Shown piece by piece: positions 35,356 through 42,803 of a DNA stretch of 64,000 bases. The stretch lies in NCBI GenBank assembly GCA_028282885.1, contig JANQGX010000004.1, forward strand, positions 1-64,000. The letters are read 5' to 3'. Position numbers and translations under genes: made by a program. Every line of letters begins with the position of its first letter. The first letter of the stretch is position 1. Below the pieces are notes generated by a model, which saw only the letters and a list, made by a program, of their open reading frames with translations, made no database searches and was not told the origin of the DNA. This DNA is from SAR324 cluster bacterium. GTDB taxonomy: Bacteria > SAR324 > XYD2-FULL-50-16.

Positions 35356-37089
35356 ATGGTGTTGACTGGCTACCTGCTTTTGGTATTTATACTTCTCTGT
35401 CTCCTGTTTCAAAGGCCGGAGCAGCCTTTGATGGTCATCGTTCCTCTGGCTGCCGCATTGAACCTATGGATTTATGATGTCGGTTTTTTCGGAATCAATC
35501 TGCAAAAAACACAAGTATTTCTATTGGTGTTAATGCCATTGTTGCTGGCCGGATACATAAAAATTGCCTTTCATCGCAAGTATTATCGGTTTTTTCCCAA
35601 ACCATTGATTTACCTGCTACTGTTAATGGGAGTCCTCGTCTCCATCAGCTCTTATTTTAATCCGGATCACGCCGGAGGAGTTTTTCAGTATTCCAGTCTC
35701 GTCCTTTATACCCTCGCGGGAATTCCCTTAACAGCACATTTCCTTTTTCATAACCGGGCAAACCGGGGCAAAGCACCTCGAACCCTGGAAACCATAATCA
35801 ACAGTGTCATCGCCTATATTCTGTTTATCACGGGGTGTCTGATGCTAACCCTTCTGGGAGTTTTTCTATTTGTGCTCATCCCCGGTCACCGCAATGGTAA
35901 AAAACGCAGACTGCTTTATCATCACATCATCAGAAACTTCTGTCGCTTTTTGATCTTCGCGACGGTGCGCAAGCATAAGACTATAAATCTGACCAACAAC
36001 ACCTTTACCCGACCGTCGATTGTTATCGCCAATCATCAATCGTTTATAGATCTGATTGTCATTCTCAGCCTGAATCCAAACCTGGTTCTTTTGACAAACG
36101 ATTGGGTGTGGAACTCTCCTCTCTTTGGACGGATTGTTCGTTGGGCGGATTACTACCCGGTCTCATCCGGTATTGAAAACAGCCTTGTCAGATTAAAAAA
36201 TAAAGTGGACCAGGGTTTCTCCATTGTTGTTTTTCCCGAAGGTACCCGCTCCGAGAACGGAAAAATCAAGCGGTTTAAGAAAGGGGCGTTTTATCTCGCC
36301 GAAAAACTGGGACTCGACATTTTGCCTGTTTTTCTCCACGGTACCGGAATCGGCATCACCAAAGGAGAATTCCTGCTTAAAAAAACTTTTTTAACCACCA
36401 TGGTTTCGGATGGTATTACACAAGAAGACCGACGATTCTCAAACTCCTATTCACAGCGTACGAAAGAAGTTACCACCTGGTTCAGAAAAGAATACACAAA
36501 GTTTCAAAAGCGCTGCATGACTCCCAGTCTCATGGAAGGACAGATGAAACATGCTTTTGCCTTTCGAGGAAGGTTGCTCAACCGTAAATTAAAGAGCCTC
36601 TTTGTCCGGGAAAACTATCTCCTTAAACTGGCGCTTGAACTGGAACAGGCTGAACAGATTCTGCATTTGGGTTGCGGTGCCGGCGAGATCGGTCGCCTGC
36701 TGAATATGCAATTAACCAACTTTCAGTTTATCGGTCTCGACAGCAGAAAAACATCCATCGAAATTGCAGCAGACATGGCTGCTCATGACGAACACATGAC
36801 GTTTATGAAACCTTCCGACTTCAATCCCGACCGGGTTGAATTTGATGCCTGCCTGGTAGATGTCGGTAGAATACGAAATGACAATGAAATCACCCATGAG
36901 TTTTTGCAGAATCTTCTTGAGCGATTAAAAAAGCCCGGGAAACTGATCCTGTATAATTTTGACCGAGACGATCGACAGGAGATGTCATACCTGTTTAGTT
37001 TAAATGATTTCGACAATCGTGGCTGGCAAAGAAAAAGCGCAAACTCGGAACGGAACCCGATCCTCATTTTCAGGAAACTTCATGCATAA
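35356..37089 (+). CDS. Half-MMPL relic - lysophospholipid acyltransferase - methyltransferase fusion
   Basis: 577 residues. Residues 1-165 are hydrophobic and resemble the second membrane half of an MMPL transporter (LLFQRPEQPLMVIVPLAAAL, LWIYDVGFFGINL), but the GxxxDY sensor motif is replaced (LLLAGYIKIA). Residues about 185-385 are a PlsC-type acyltransferase with HX4D in IANHQSFIDLIV and VVFPEGTRSENGKIKR. Residues about 430-577 are a methyltransferase with ILHLGCGAGEIG and FIGLDSRK. Bacteroidota flexirubin loci encode an MMPL/acyltransferase/methyltransferase trifunctional protein; this looks like one that lost its first half, while a full MMPL is encoded at 26325. Confidence 0.82.
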   Translation: MVLTGYLLLVFILLCLLFQRPEQPLMVIVPLAAALNLWIYDVGFFGINLQKTQVFLLVLMPLLLAGYIKIAFHRKYYRFFPKPLIYLLLLMGVLVSISSYFNPDHAGGVFQYSSLVLYTLAGIPLTAHFLFHNRANRGKAPRTLETIINSVIAYILFITGCLMLTLLGVFLFVLIPGHRNGKKRRLLYHHIIRNFCRFLIFATVRKHKTINLTNNTFTRPSIVIANHQSFIDLIVILSLNPNLVLLTNDWVWNSPLFGRIVRWADYYPVSSGIENSLVRLKNKVDQGFSIVVFPEGTRSENGKIKRFKKGAFYLAEKLGLDILPVFLHGTGIGITKGEFLLKKTFLTTMVSDGITQEDRRFSNSYSQRTKEVTTWFRKEYTKFQKRCMTPSLMEGQMKHAFAFRGRLLNRKLKSLFVRENYLLKLALELEQAEQILHLGCGAGEIGRLLNMQLTNFQFIGLDSRKTSIEIAADMAAHDEHMTFMKPSDFNPDRVEFDACLVDVGRIRNDNEITHEFLQNLLERLKKPGKLILYNFDRDDRQEMSYLFSLNDFDNRGWQRKSANSERNPILIFRKLHA

Positions 37090-38587
37090 GTACGATTTTG
37101 TTATTATCGGTGCCGGCCTGGGCGGTCTGCTTTGCGGCCTGATATTGAGCAGGGAGGGTTTCAAGGTTTGCATTCTGGAAAAGAATCTCCAGATTGGTGG
37201 TTGCCTGCAGACCTTCAAGCGAAACGGATCCATTTTTGATACCGGCGTTCACTATATCGGTAGCCTGGATGAGGGGCAGATCACAAACCGGCTCTTCAGG
37301 TATTTCGGGATCATGGACAGGCTGAAACTAAAGAGACTTGATACGGAAGGATTTGATATTCTGGACTTCAAAGACGCCCGCTTTCAATATCCCATTGGAA
37401 TGAAACGCTTTGTCGATCAATTCTCCAATCAGTTCCCGAAAGAAAAAAAAGCCATATCGCGGTATGCCGGTAAACTGGAAGAGGTAATCGCCTCACTTGA
37501 TCTATATAATCTTAAAACTCCCGAAGCAGCGGCCGGATTTAATTCTCACTATACCAGCAACGCGGCAGATTACATATCGTCCATCACGGATAACAGGATC
37601 CTTCAAAAAGGACTGGCCGGATTGAACATTCTTTATGCCGGAACTGCTGAGAAAACATCACTCTACCTGCACTCTGTGGTCAGTCACTCTTTTATTAGCA
37701 GTGCCTGGCGAACTATAGACGGAAGCGAACAGATAGCTGATCTATTGGCTGAAGAGATTCGAAGTAACGGCGGCGTTATCCGAACCGAACACGAGGTATC
37801 CGCTTTCGAGTATATAGGTAAGCGGATTAGTGCCGCACGGCTTAAAAATGGGGATACGATCCATGGGAAAAGATTTATCTCGAACGTGCATCCTTCGGCA
37901 ACCCTGCGCATGATTGACGAGGGCAGGATCACCAAACCCTACCGCGAACGAATTCACAACCTGGAGAATACCATCTCTGCATTCACCGTCTATGTCTGTC
38001 TAAAGGAGAACAGTTTCCCTTACGAGAACTTCAACTACTACAAAATCAACACCGATTCAGCGTGGGGAATACGGGATCTCAAAGATACCAACTGGCCATC
38101 GGGTTACATGTTTTTAACCCCGGCAACATCGAAATCGGAGATCTATGCTGATTGCGCGATTATTATGACTTTCATGGATTTCAGAGAGGTCGATAAATGG
38201 AAAGACACCGAAACTAACCAAAGGGGAGAGGAGTACCTGGCTTTCAAACAGGAAAAGGCCGAGTTGCTGCTGAACGAGGTTGAAAAAAGCCGACCAGGAT
38301 TTCGCAACCGTATCAAAACTTATTATACTTCAACTCCGCTTACCTACAGAGACTACACCGGAACCAAGGATGGTTCGATATACGGTATCAGCAGGGACTG
38401 CAATGATCCTATCCGTTCCTATATTCCATCCCGCACCAAAATGCCCAATCTCTTTTTCACGGGTCAGAACATCAGTATGCATGGCGTACTGGGTGTTGCC
38501 ATCGGATCAATCCTGACCTGCTCGGAATTTCTGGGGATGGAGTACCTGGTGAATAAGATTAATGAAATCGAAATAAGGGGAACATAA
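37082..38587 (+). CDS. CrtI-like FAD-dependent oxidoreductase (flexirubin-type)
   Basis: About 501 residues from ATG 37082 (MHKYDFVIIGAGLGGLL), which overlaps the previous stop; the track's 37004 start lies inside that gene. The FAD-binding motif is VIIGAGLGGLLCGL, then LEKNLQIGGCLQTF and FDTGVHYIGSL, and near the C-terminus FFTGQNISMHGVLGVAIGS. It belongs to the phytoene desaturase / retinol saturase group and is very like the oxidoreductase that accompanies the trifunctional MMPL protein in flexirubin loci. Likely desaturates or isomerises the conjugated chain. Last gene of the cluster. Confidence 0.87.
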   Translation: MHKYDFVIIGAGLGGLLCGLILSREGFKVCILEKNLQIGGCLQTFKRNGSIFDTGVHYIGSLDEGQITNRLFRYFGIMDRLKLKRLDTEGFDILDFKDARFQYPIGMKRFVDQFSNQFPKEKKAISRYAGKLEEVIASLDLYNLKTPEAAAGFNSHYTSNAADYISSITDNRILQKGLAGLNILYAGTAEKTSLYLHSVVSHSFISSAWRTIDGSEQIADLLAEEIRSNGGVIRTEHEVSAFEYIGKRISAARLKNGDTIHGKRFISNVHPSATLRMIDEGRITKPYRERIHNLENTISAFTVYVCLKENSFPYENFNYYKINTDSAWGIRDLKDTNWPSGYMFLTPATSKSEIYADCAIIMTFMDFREVDKWKDTETNQRGEEYLAFKQEKAELLLNEVEKSRPGFRNRIKTYYTSTPLTYRDYTGTKDGSIYGISRDCNDPIRSYIPSRTKMPNLFFTGQNISMHGVLGVAIGSILTCSEFLGMEYLVNKINEIEIRGT

Positions 38588-38606
38588 GACCTATTTAACT
38601 GAACTT

Positions 38607-38664
38607 AACTTTGCCCAAAGGGCAAGGTTGGTTTGTCGCCTGATAAGCGACCGCCCAAATGGGC
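38607..38664. terminator. Three tandem hairpins between convergent genes
   Basis: AACTTTGCCC/GGGCAAGGTT (38607-38629, one G-U pair, loop AAA), then GTCGC/GCGAC (38635-38651), then GCCC/GGGC (38653-38664). They fill the 78-base gap between the end of the polyene cluster and the leftward rhomboid gene and could stop transcription from both sides. T-runs are weak. Confidence 0.5.
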
Positions 38665-38665
38665 A

Positions 38666-39727
38666 TCATTCAAATAAAATTTCTAAAGCCTTTAAGTTTT
38701 GATTGTTAACAAACGAACCTCTATTAATGCTTATCTTTCCTTTCGTTTTTTCAGGGAGCATTGTATTAAAAGCTATTATAGCTTTAGTTCTATTGTCAGA
38801 ATATTTTATCTCATAATCAATATTTGTAGGAGAAGATATTCTAATACTGTATGAAGTTATGCCCTTTTCTGAAAAAGCATTATCAAATTCTATTTCGATC
38901 TTTGACCCATTATTATTGATCTCTTCTATTGTACTGCTAGGTGAAATGCTTACAACATTTGCAAACATTTTATCTAGTCCCGTAGTTAAATACATACCAA
39001 TTACTACAAGAACTCCAATGGGTAACAGCGAAACAAGACCAATAGATATTCCATTGTTTTTGAAATTACATTTTGGACAACATATATCCGATTTCAAGAC
39101 CTTCGATATACTAAGTTTTGTTGTATTTTTATAAACAATCATGAACACTATTCCAACAATTGTTGCCACTAAATGATTGTCGTTTGAAGTATTTGAACCT
39201 AAGAAATCCACTATTGTTACAAAAATCCACATAAAAAAAAGCTCAAATACCATTAAAAAAAACATTTTCTCTTTTATAACTTGTTTATTAAACCTATATA
39301 TCTGTAATAATATCATGAGCGCCAGTGGGGCGTAAGACCATACTATTACTGAAATACCATTAAACGTTGAATGTTCATGATTCATACGATTGACGAAAAA
39401 ATATATCAATCCTATGCAACCAGAGAGGAAATTTAGTAATAAATATTTTTTTGTGCCAATAATTCTCTCAATCATTACTCCAAACAATACAATAACTGAT
39501 ATATTGCTTACAAAATGAATGGTGTAAAACCATTTTGGGGAAAAACTATGCTGAAAAAGTCCAGAAAAATATTGCCAGAAGTATATTGGGTGGGAGTGAG
39601 TTGCAAAAACAACCCATAGGTTGTTATCTGTTAAAGTCGCAACCCATACAGCAAAACACGTTAGTATTAACAAAATTGATATCCATGGTATTCCAAGCTT
39701 TTTCTTATAATATAAGTCAAATAACAT
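38666..39727 (-). CDS. Rhomboid-like membrane protein with C-terminal Ig-like/Big_5-type domain
   Basis: 353 residues with about six to seven membrane segments. FWQYFSGLFQHSF and HFVSNISVIVLFGVMIE match rhomboid L1/TM2 (HxxxN). FNGISVIVWSYAPL sits where the catalytic GxSG lies, with GIS retained but the second Gly lost, and NHLVATIVGIVF supplies the TM6 His. After a CPKC-NF pair and another membrane segment there is a beta-rich domain (EIEFDNAFSEKGITSYSIRI) like Big_5 Ig folds. The gene is clearly more AT-rich than its neighbours, a sign of transfer. Protease activity is uncertain. Confidence 0.65.
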   Translation of the reverse strand: MLFDLYYKKKLGIPWISILLILTCFAVWVATLTDNNLWVVFATHSHPIYFWQYFSGLFQHSFSPKWFYTIHFVSNISVIVLFGVMIERIIGTKKYLLLNFLSGCIGLIYFFVNRMNHEHSTFNGISVIVWSYAPLALMILLQIYRFNKQVIKEKMFFLMVFELFFMWIFVTIVDFLGSNTSNDNHLVATIVGIVFMIVYKNTTKLSISKVLKSDICCPKCNFKNNGISIGLVSLLPIGVLVVIGMYLTTGLDKMFANVVSISPSSTIEEINNNGSKIEIEFDNAFSEKGITSYSIRISSPTNIDYEIKYSDNRTKAIIAFNTMLPEKTKGKISINRGSFVNNQNLKALEILFE

Positions 39728-40108
39728 TCGTACCTCTTTTTTTCATTGCTTCTATTTTGTACATAACGACCGATGTTGAGCGAGCCGCCGGTCGGCATTT
39801 TAGCCGACTGGCGGTATGTATCACATAGCTCGAACGACATTGATAGGCAGACCCTTGCAGGGCCTTTCGGTCCAGGGTCATTATTAAAACAGATCAACAT
39901 CGTGATTCCTCCAGATTCGGACTCCCGTTACCGGGCTTACCCGTGGAGTTCAATACCGACCTGCCGGCTACGCTTTTATTGGGTGGGACTTTCCAGGCCA
40001 AAAGCCTGAATCACTTACTGGATGATGATAACCAATTTCATGGGTTATCACCCAATTCCAATGTTTCGGGCTTACCTTGGCACGAGAATGCACTTGTTAA
40101 CCAGTGGA
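39728..40108. other. Non-coding accessory segment
   Basis: About 380 bases between the rhomboid-like and GNAT genes. It holds the hairpin at 39785 and a GC-richer stretch (39840-40090) with a few short inverted words such as CCTTGCAGG. Short frames in it read like random coding. It may be the remnant of a mobile or cassette element; I recognise no transposase. Confidence 0.4.
39785..39814. repeat. Strong 12-bp-stem hairpin in accessory strip
   Basis: CCGCCGGTCGGC pairs with GCCGACTGGCGG (one G-U pair) around a 6-base loop. It lies in a GC-richer island between two AT-rich leftward genes. Flanks share direct AACGAC words (39763 and 39832 regions). The structure recalls integron attC sites, but I see no proper RYYYAAC/GTTRRRY pair. 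Confidence 0.5.
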
Positions 40109-40480
40109 TTATATTTCAAACACAGAGCCGATCTTTTTATAGCCTTTTTTATGATAGTAGTCGTCTTCATCAGATAAGGCATAAACAGTAAAATCTGAAA
40201 AGTCATTTTTAATTCGCTCAATCAATGCCTGACCAATCTTGTTTTTTCGCCATTTTGGCAATACATATAGTTCACTGATGTAAACAAAGTTCTCAATATC
40301 TTGTATTGCCCGAATGTATCCACAGAACTCTTCATTGTTGTAGCAGGTAAAGGTAATACTGTTTTGAAGATATTTCTTGTAGACGTTTTTGTTTTCAATG
40401 AACCATTTCCAATCAGGATCCTTACCAATTGCGACGAAAAGATCTTTTTCGTGTTTTAGATTATACTTTACAATCTTCAT
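40109..40480 (-). CDS. GNAT-family N-acetyltransferase
   Basis: 123 residues. The acetyl-CoA pyrophosphate-binding segment is RKNKIGQALIERI, after the beta-4 strand VYISELYVLPKW, and the C-terminal DEDDYYHKKGYKKIGSVFEI matches GNAT beta 6-7. Moderately short but complete. The substrate is unknown. It is AT-rich and surrounded by hairpins, like the other genes of this strip, and is probably a recent arrival. Confidence 0.8.
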   Translation of the reverse strand: MKIVKYNLKHEKDLFVAIGKDPDWKWFIENKNVYKKYLQNSITFTCYNNEEFCGYIRAIQDIENFVYISELYVLPKWRKNKIGQALIERIKNDFSDFTVYALSDEDDYYHKKGYKKIGSVFEI

Positions 40481-40499
40481 TTGTTTTAGTGGTGTAAAT

Positions 40500-40524
40500 C
40501 AGCGGCTGCATTAGCAGTCCGCTG
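40500..40524. repeat. Hairpin with a bulged base upstream of the GNAT gene
   Basis: CAGCGGCTGC, loop ATTA, GCAG-T-CCGCTG: a 10-bp stem with one unpaired T (40518). It is flanked by TTAGTG direct words (40485 and 40531). The extra-helical base recalls attC sites, but the flanking words are direct, not inverted. Confidence 0.5.
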
Positions 40525-40542
40525 TGTTTGTTAGTGAATTAA

Positions 40543-40650
40543 TTACCAGCAGATAATGAAACTGGAATTTCTTTTCTTAAAATAAAAATCAGTAGTTTTT
40601 CCTTTAAAGAAATAGGCTTCCCGAAGCACTCCTTCTTTTTTATAACCGCA
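40543..40650 (-). pseudogene. C-terminal relic of a second GNAT acetyltransferase
   Basis: Reading the minus strand from 40650 gives CGYKKEGVLREAYFFKGKTT, the hallmark C-terminus of RimJ/RimL-type acetyltransferases, then about 15 more residues and a TAA at 40543-40545. The remainder of the gene is missing; upstream is hairpin-containing DNA. It is too short for the ORF track. Confidence 0.6.
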
Positions 40651-40765
40651 ACACTAGGCCAAGCCGCAAATATAGTCGCATTAGCGGCGATTAAATTCTG
40701 TCATCAGCCATTTGTCATAATGGGCTTCGAGTAAACTAAATCGGATAAAAAGCATTGTGTGGCTT

Positions 40766-42319
40766 TCACAAAGAAGGTTTCAGCATTTTCTGTAAAGAAC
40801 TGTTTGAATACCAAACTCCTGCTGCCATAACTCCTATTTTATCGTGAATATTTCTCACATCAGTGAGCGGATTTTTATGTAGTAAAATAAAATCAGCACG
40901 CTTTCCTATTTCTATTGTTCCAAAATCATTTGCTTTTCCCATCAACTCAACAACTTCAGCTGCATTTTTAGTGCTGGTAGATATTGCTTCAAAAGGTGTG
41001 AGCCCTGCATTGACAAGGATCTCAAGTTCATCAAGAACTGTGAATCCTGGTATTATTCCAAGATAACCACCTCCTGCATCTGTTCCCAAAACTATCCTAA
41101 CCCCGGCTTCATGCAAACCAATTAATAATTTCTTAAAAATCTTATTCCACCTAACCAATAAATGTTCGTAGCCTTTAAACATGCTTTGCCGAATGCTTTT
41201 ACCTGCAGCTATAGTCTCTTTTATTTTTTCGGGAACATACTCAATGCCTGAACGCGAAAAGTATTTATCAGGGTTTGTTGATTGCTGCTCTAATATTTCA
41301 TCGAAGACAAGCGTTGTGCAAACCGTGATATCGCTGTCACGGAGTTTTTGTATAGCTTGAGTGAGATTTTTTTCAATCTCAGCATCGCTGATTTCTTGCG
41401 CCATATCGAGCATACATTTAAAAGTCATGCGGTCATTAGGTAAATCCCCGCATAACTTTTGAACGTCCCCCATTGAGTTGTATAGAATTTCTTCTAAGTG
41501 AGCGATTTCATTCATCCCTTTGTAAAGAACACCATCGATTCCGACTGCATATGGAATGTGGCCAACAACATACATTTCCAGGTCATTTGCAGCATCCATT
41601 ATGTGATTAAATTGTCCCTCGCTCAAATGAGAATAGACTTTTAAGAAATCATATGTTTTTTCTTTTTGTTCCGAAACCAATTGCTTTGCATTGTCTTTTG
41701 AATATAAAAAAACATTCCGAAAGAATGGCTTTAATACCAACTCGTTGGCAAAAAAACGATATATCGCAGTGGATTTTATATATGATGTTTTTCGACTTGG
41801 TAAAATAGCAGTGCCATCAATAATGGGACCTGATGTAAAAATTCTAGGTCCAACACGATGACCACGACTTATTTCATTTCTCCATTTAACTTCATAGGCC
41901 GTTCCCAAAATGGGCTCGTTAGCCCAAAGAGAACGTACAGTCGTGATGCCATTTACCAGGTATAAGTTCAGTTGAGGGATTGGCCAATCGTCTCTTAAAT
42001 GTATGTGCATATCTGCCAAACCAGGCAACAGGTACCCATTTTCACCCTCGACAACTCTTGCATTTTTAGGAATTTTTATCGACTGGGAAGGACCGATCTC
42101 AATTATTTCATTATTCTTGATAACTACAGACTGATCTTTGATAACTCTGTTATCAGTCATGGGCACAAGATTGACTCCTTTTATCACTTGAATTACCGAG
42201 TCAGTTTCTCTATGCGCTTCACTTTTTCCAGTATAACTCTGGGTTAATCCGTTGCTGCAACTCACCACCACCACAATATGGGCGATTACGACAGTAGAAA
42301 AAAAAACGTATCTATTCAT
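40766..42319 (-). CDS. Exported lipoprotein amidohydrolase (imidazolonepropionase-like)
   Basis: 517 residues. The signal MNRYVFFSTVVIAHIVVVVSC has a lipoprotein-type Cys. The metal-dependent hydrolase domain has LPGLADMHIHLRD (HxH), the His in VVGHIPYAV and HLEE, and the Asp in IVLGTDAGGGYLG. The C-terminal TIEIGKRADFILLHKNPL is the usual composite-domain end. These enzymes hydrolyse C-N bonds of cyclic amides, prolidyl dipeptides and related compounds; the substrate is unknown. The start codon is separated from a long non-coding region, so it is likely monocistronic. Confidence 0.85.
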   Translation of the reverse strand: MNRYVFFSTVVIAHIVVVVSCSNGLTQSYTGKSEAHRETDSVIQVIKGVNLVPMTDNRVIKDQSVVIKNNEIIEIGPSQSIKIPKNARVVEGENGYLLPGLADMHIHLRDDWPIPQLNLYLVNGITTVRSLWANEPILGTAYEVKWRNEISRGHRVGPRIFTSGPIIDGTAILPSRKTSYIKSTAIYRFFANELVLKPFFRNVFLYSKDNAKQLVSEQKEKTYDFLKVYSHLSEGQFNHIMDAANDLEMYVVGHIPYAVGIDGVLYKGMNEIAHLEEILYNSMGDVQKLCGDLPNDRMTFKCMLDMAQEISDAEIEKNLTQAIQKLRDSDITVCTTLVFDEILEQQSTNPDKYFSRSGIEYVPEKIKETIAAGKSIRQSMFKGYEHLLVRWNKIFKKLLIGLHEAGVRIVLGTDAGGGYLGIIPGFTVLDELEILVNAGLTPFEAISTSTKNAAEVVELMGKANDFGTIEIGKRADFILLHKNPLTDVRNIHDKIGVMAAGVWYSNSSLQKMLKPSL

Positions 42320-42803
42320 AGTATACCTCCCGGGTACCCCAATTGGTCACACATAAAAACGCATCGTAGAATCTCTCCATCAATTTCAGAGGATCACCTT
42401 TGAAATCTCCGAAATTGTATTGGTTTGTGGGCTTGTCGGTGTGATATGTGCCCTGGATGAAAGATCACGCATATATTTCTGAGCTTTCTTGTCAAGGGGG
42501 TTATCTATGGCGAGAAACTCATAATATTGATATTCGCTTATTTTCTCACATGAAAAAAATTGTGGATGATTTTCAATTCATAATCGGATTATCCGGGTGA
42601 TTACATAACAATTTCACACAAATGAAAATCAATCATTATGTTTTTATGAATTTCATTCGATTCAATCAATATCGCCCCCCAATCCCAAAACCACATCATA
42701 TCACAATGTGCGGTGACGTAATGATAACTCTGCCAAACGATATCAGGCAGGTATATGACTCCGATTTTTAGTTTACTGAACGATGTGGGAGTGAGAGTCA
42801 AAC
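42320..42803. other. Intergenic region, nothing recognised
   Basis: About 480 bases before the amidohydrolase promoter side and after the LRR gene's 3' end. AT-rich. A 66-residue minus-strand frame (42601-42801) has no recognisable features and I do not call it. Confidence 0.5.

Noticed and set aside
39773-40191. Two overlapping plus-strand frames (78 and 82 residues) between the rhomboid and GNAT genes
   Set aside because: They run through a hairpin and have no ribosome sites or recognisable domains.
38588-40765. Integron cassette array with attC sites
   Set aside because: The hairpins look right, but the RYYYAAC/GTTRRRY boxes are absent or poor, the flanking words are direct repeats, and there is no integrase in the window. 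Kept only as a finding of uncertain nature.
42601-42801. 66-residue minus-strand frame in the gap before the LRR gene
   Set aside because: No ribosome site, odd Trp/His-rich composition, and no similarity I can recognise.
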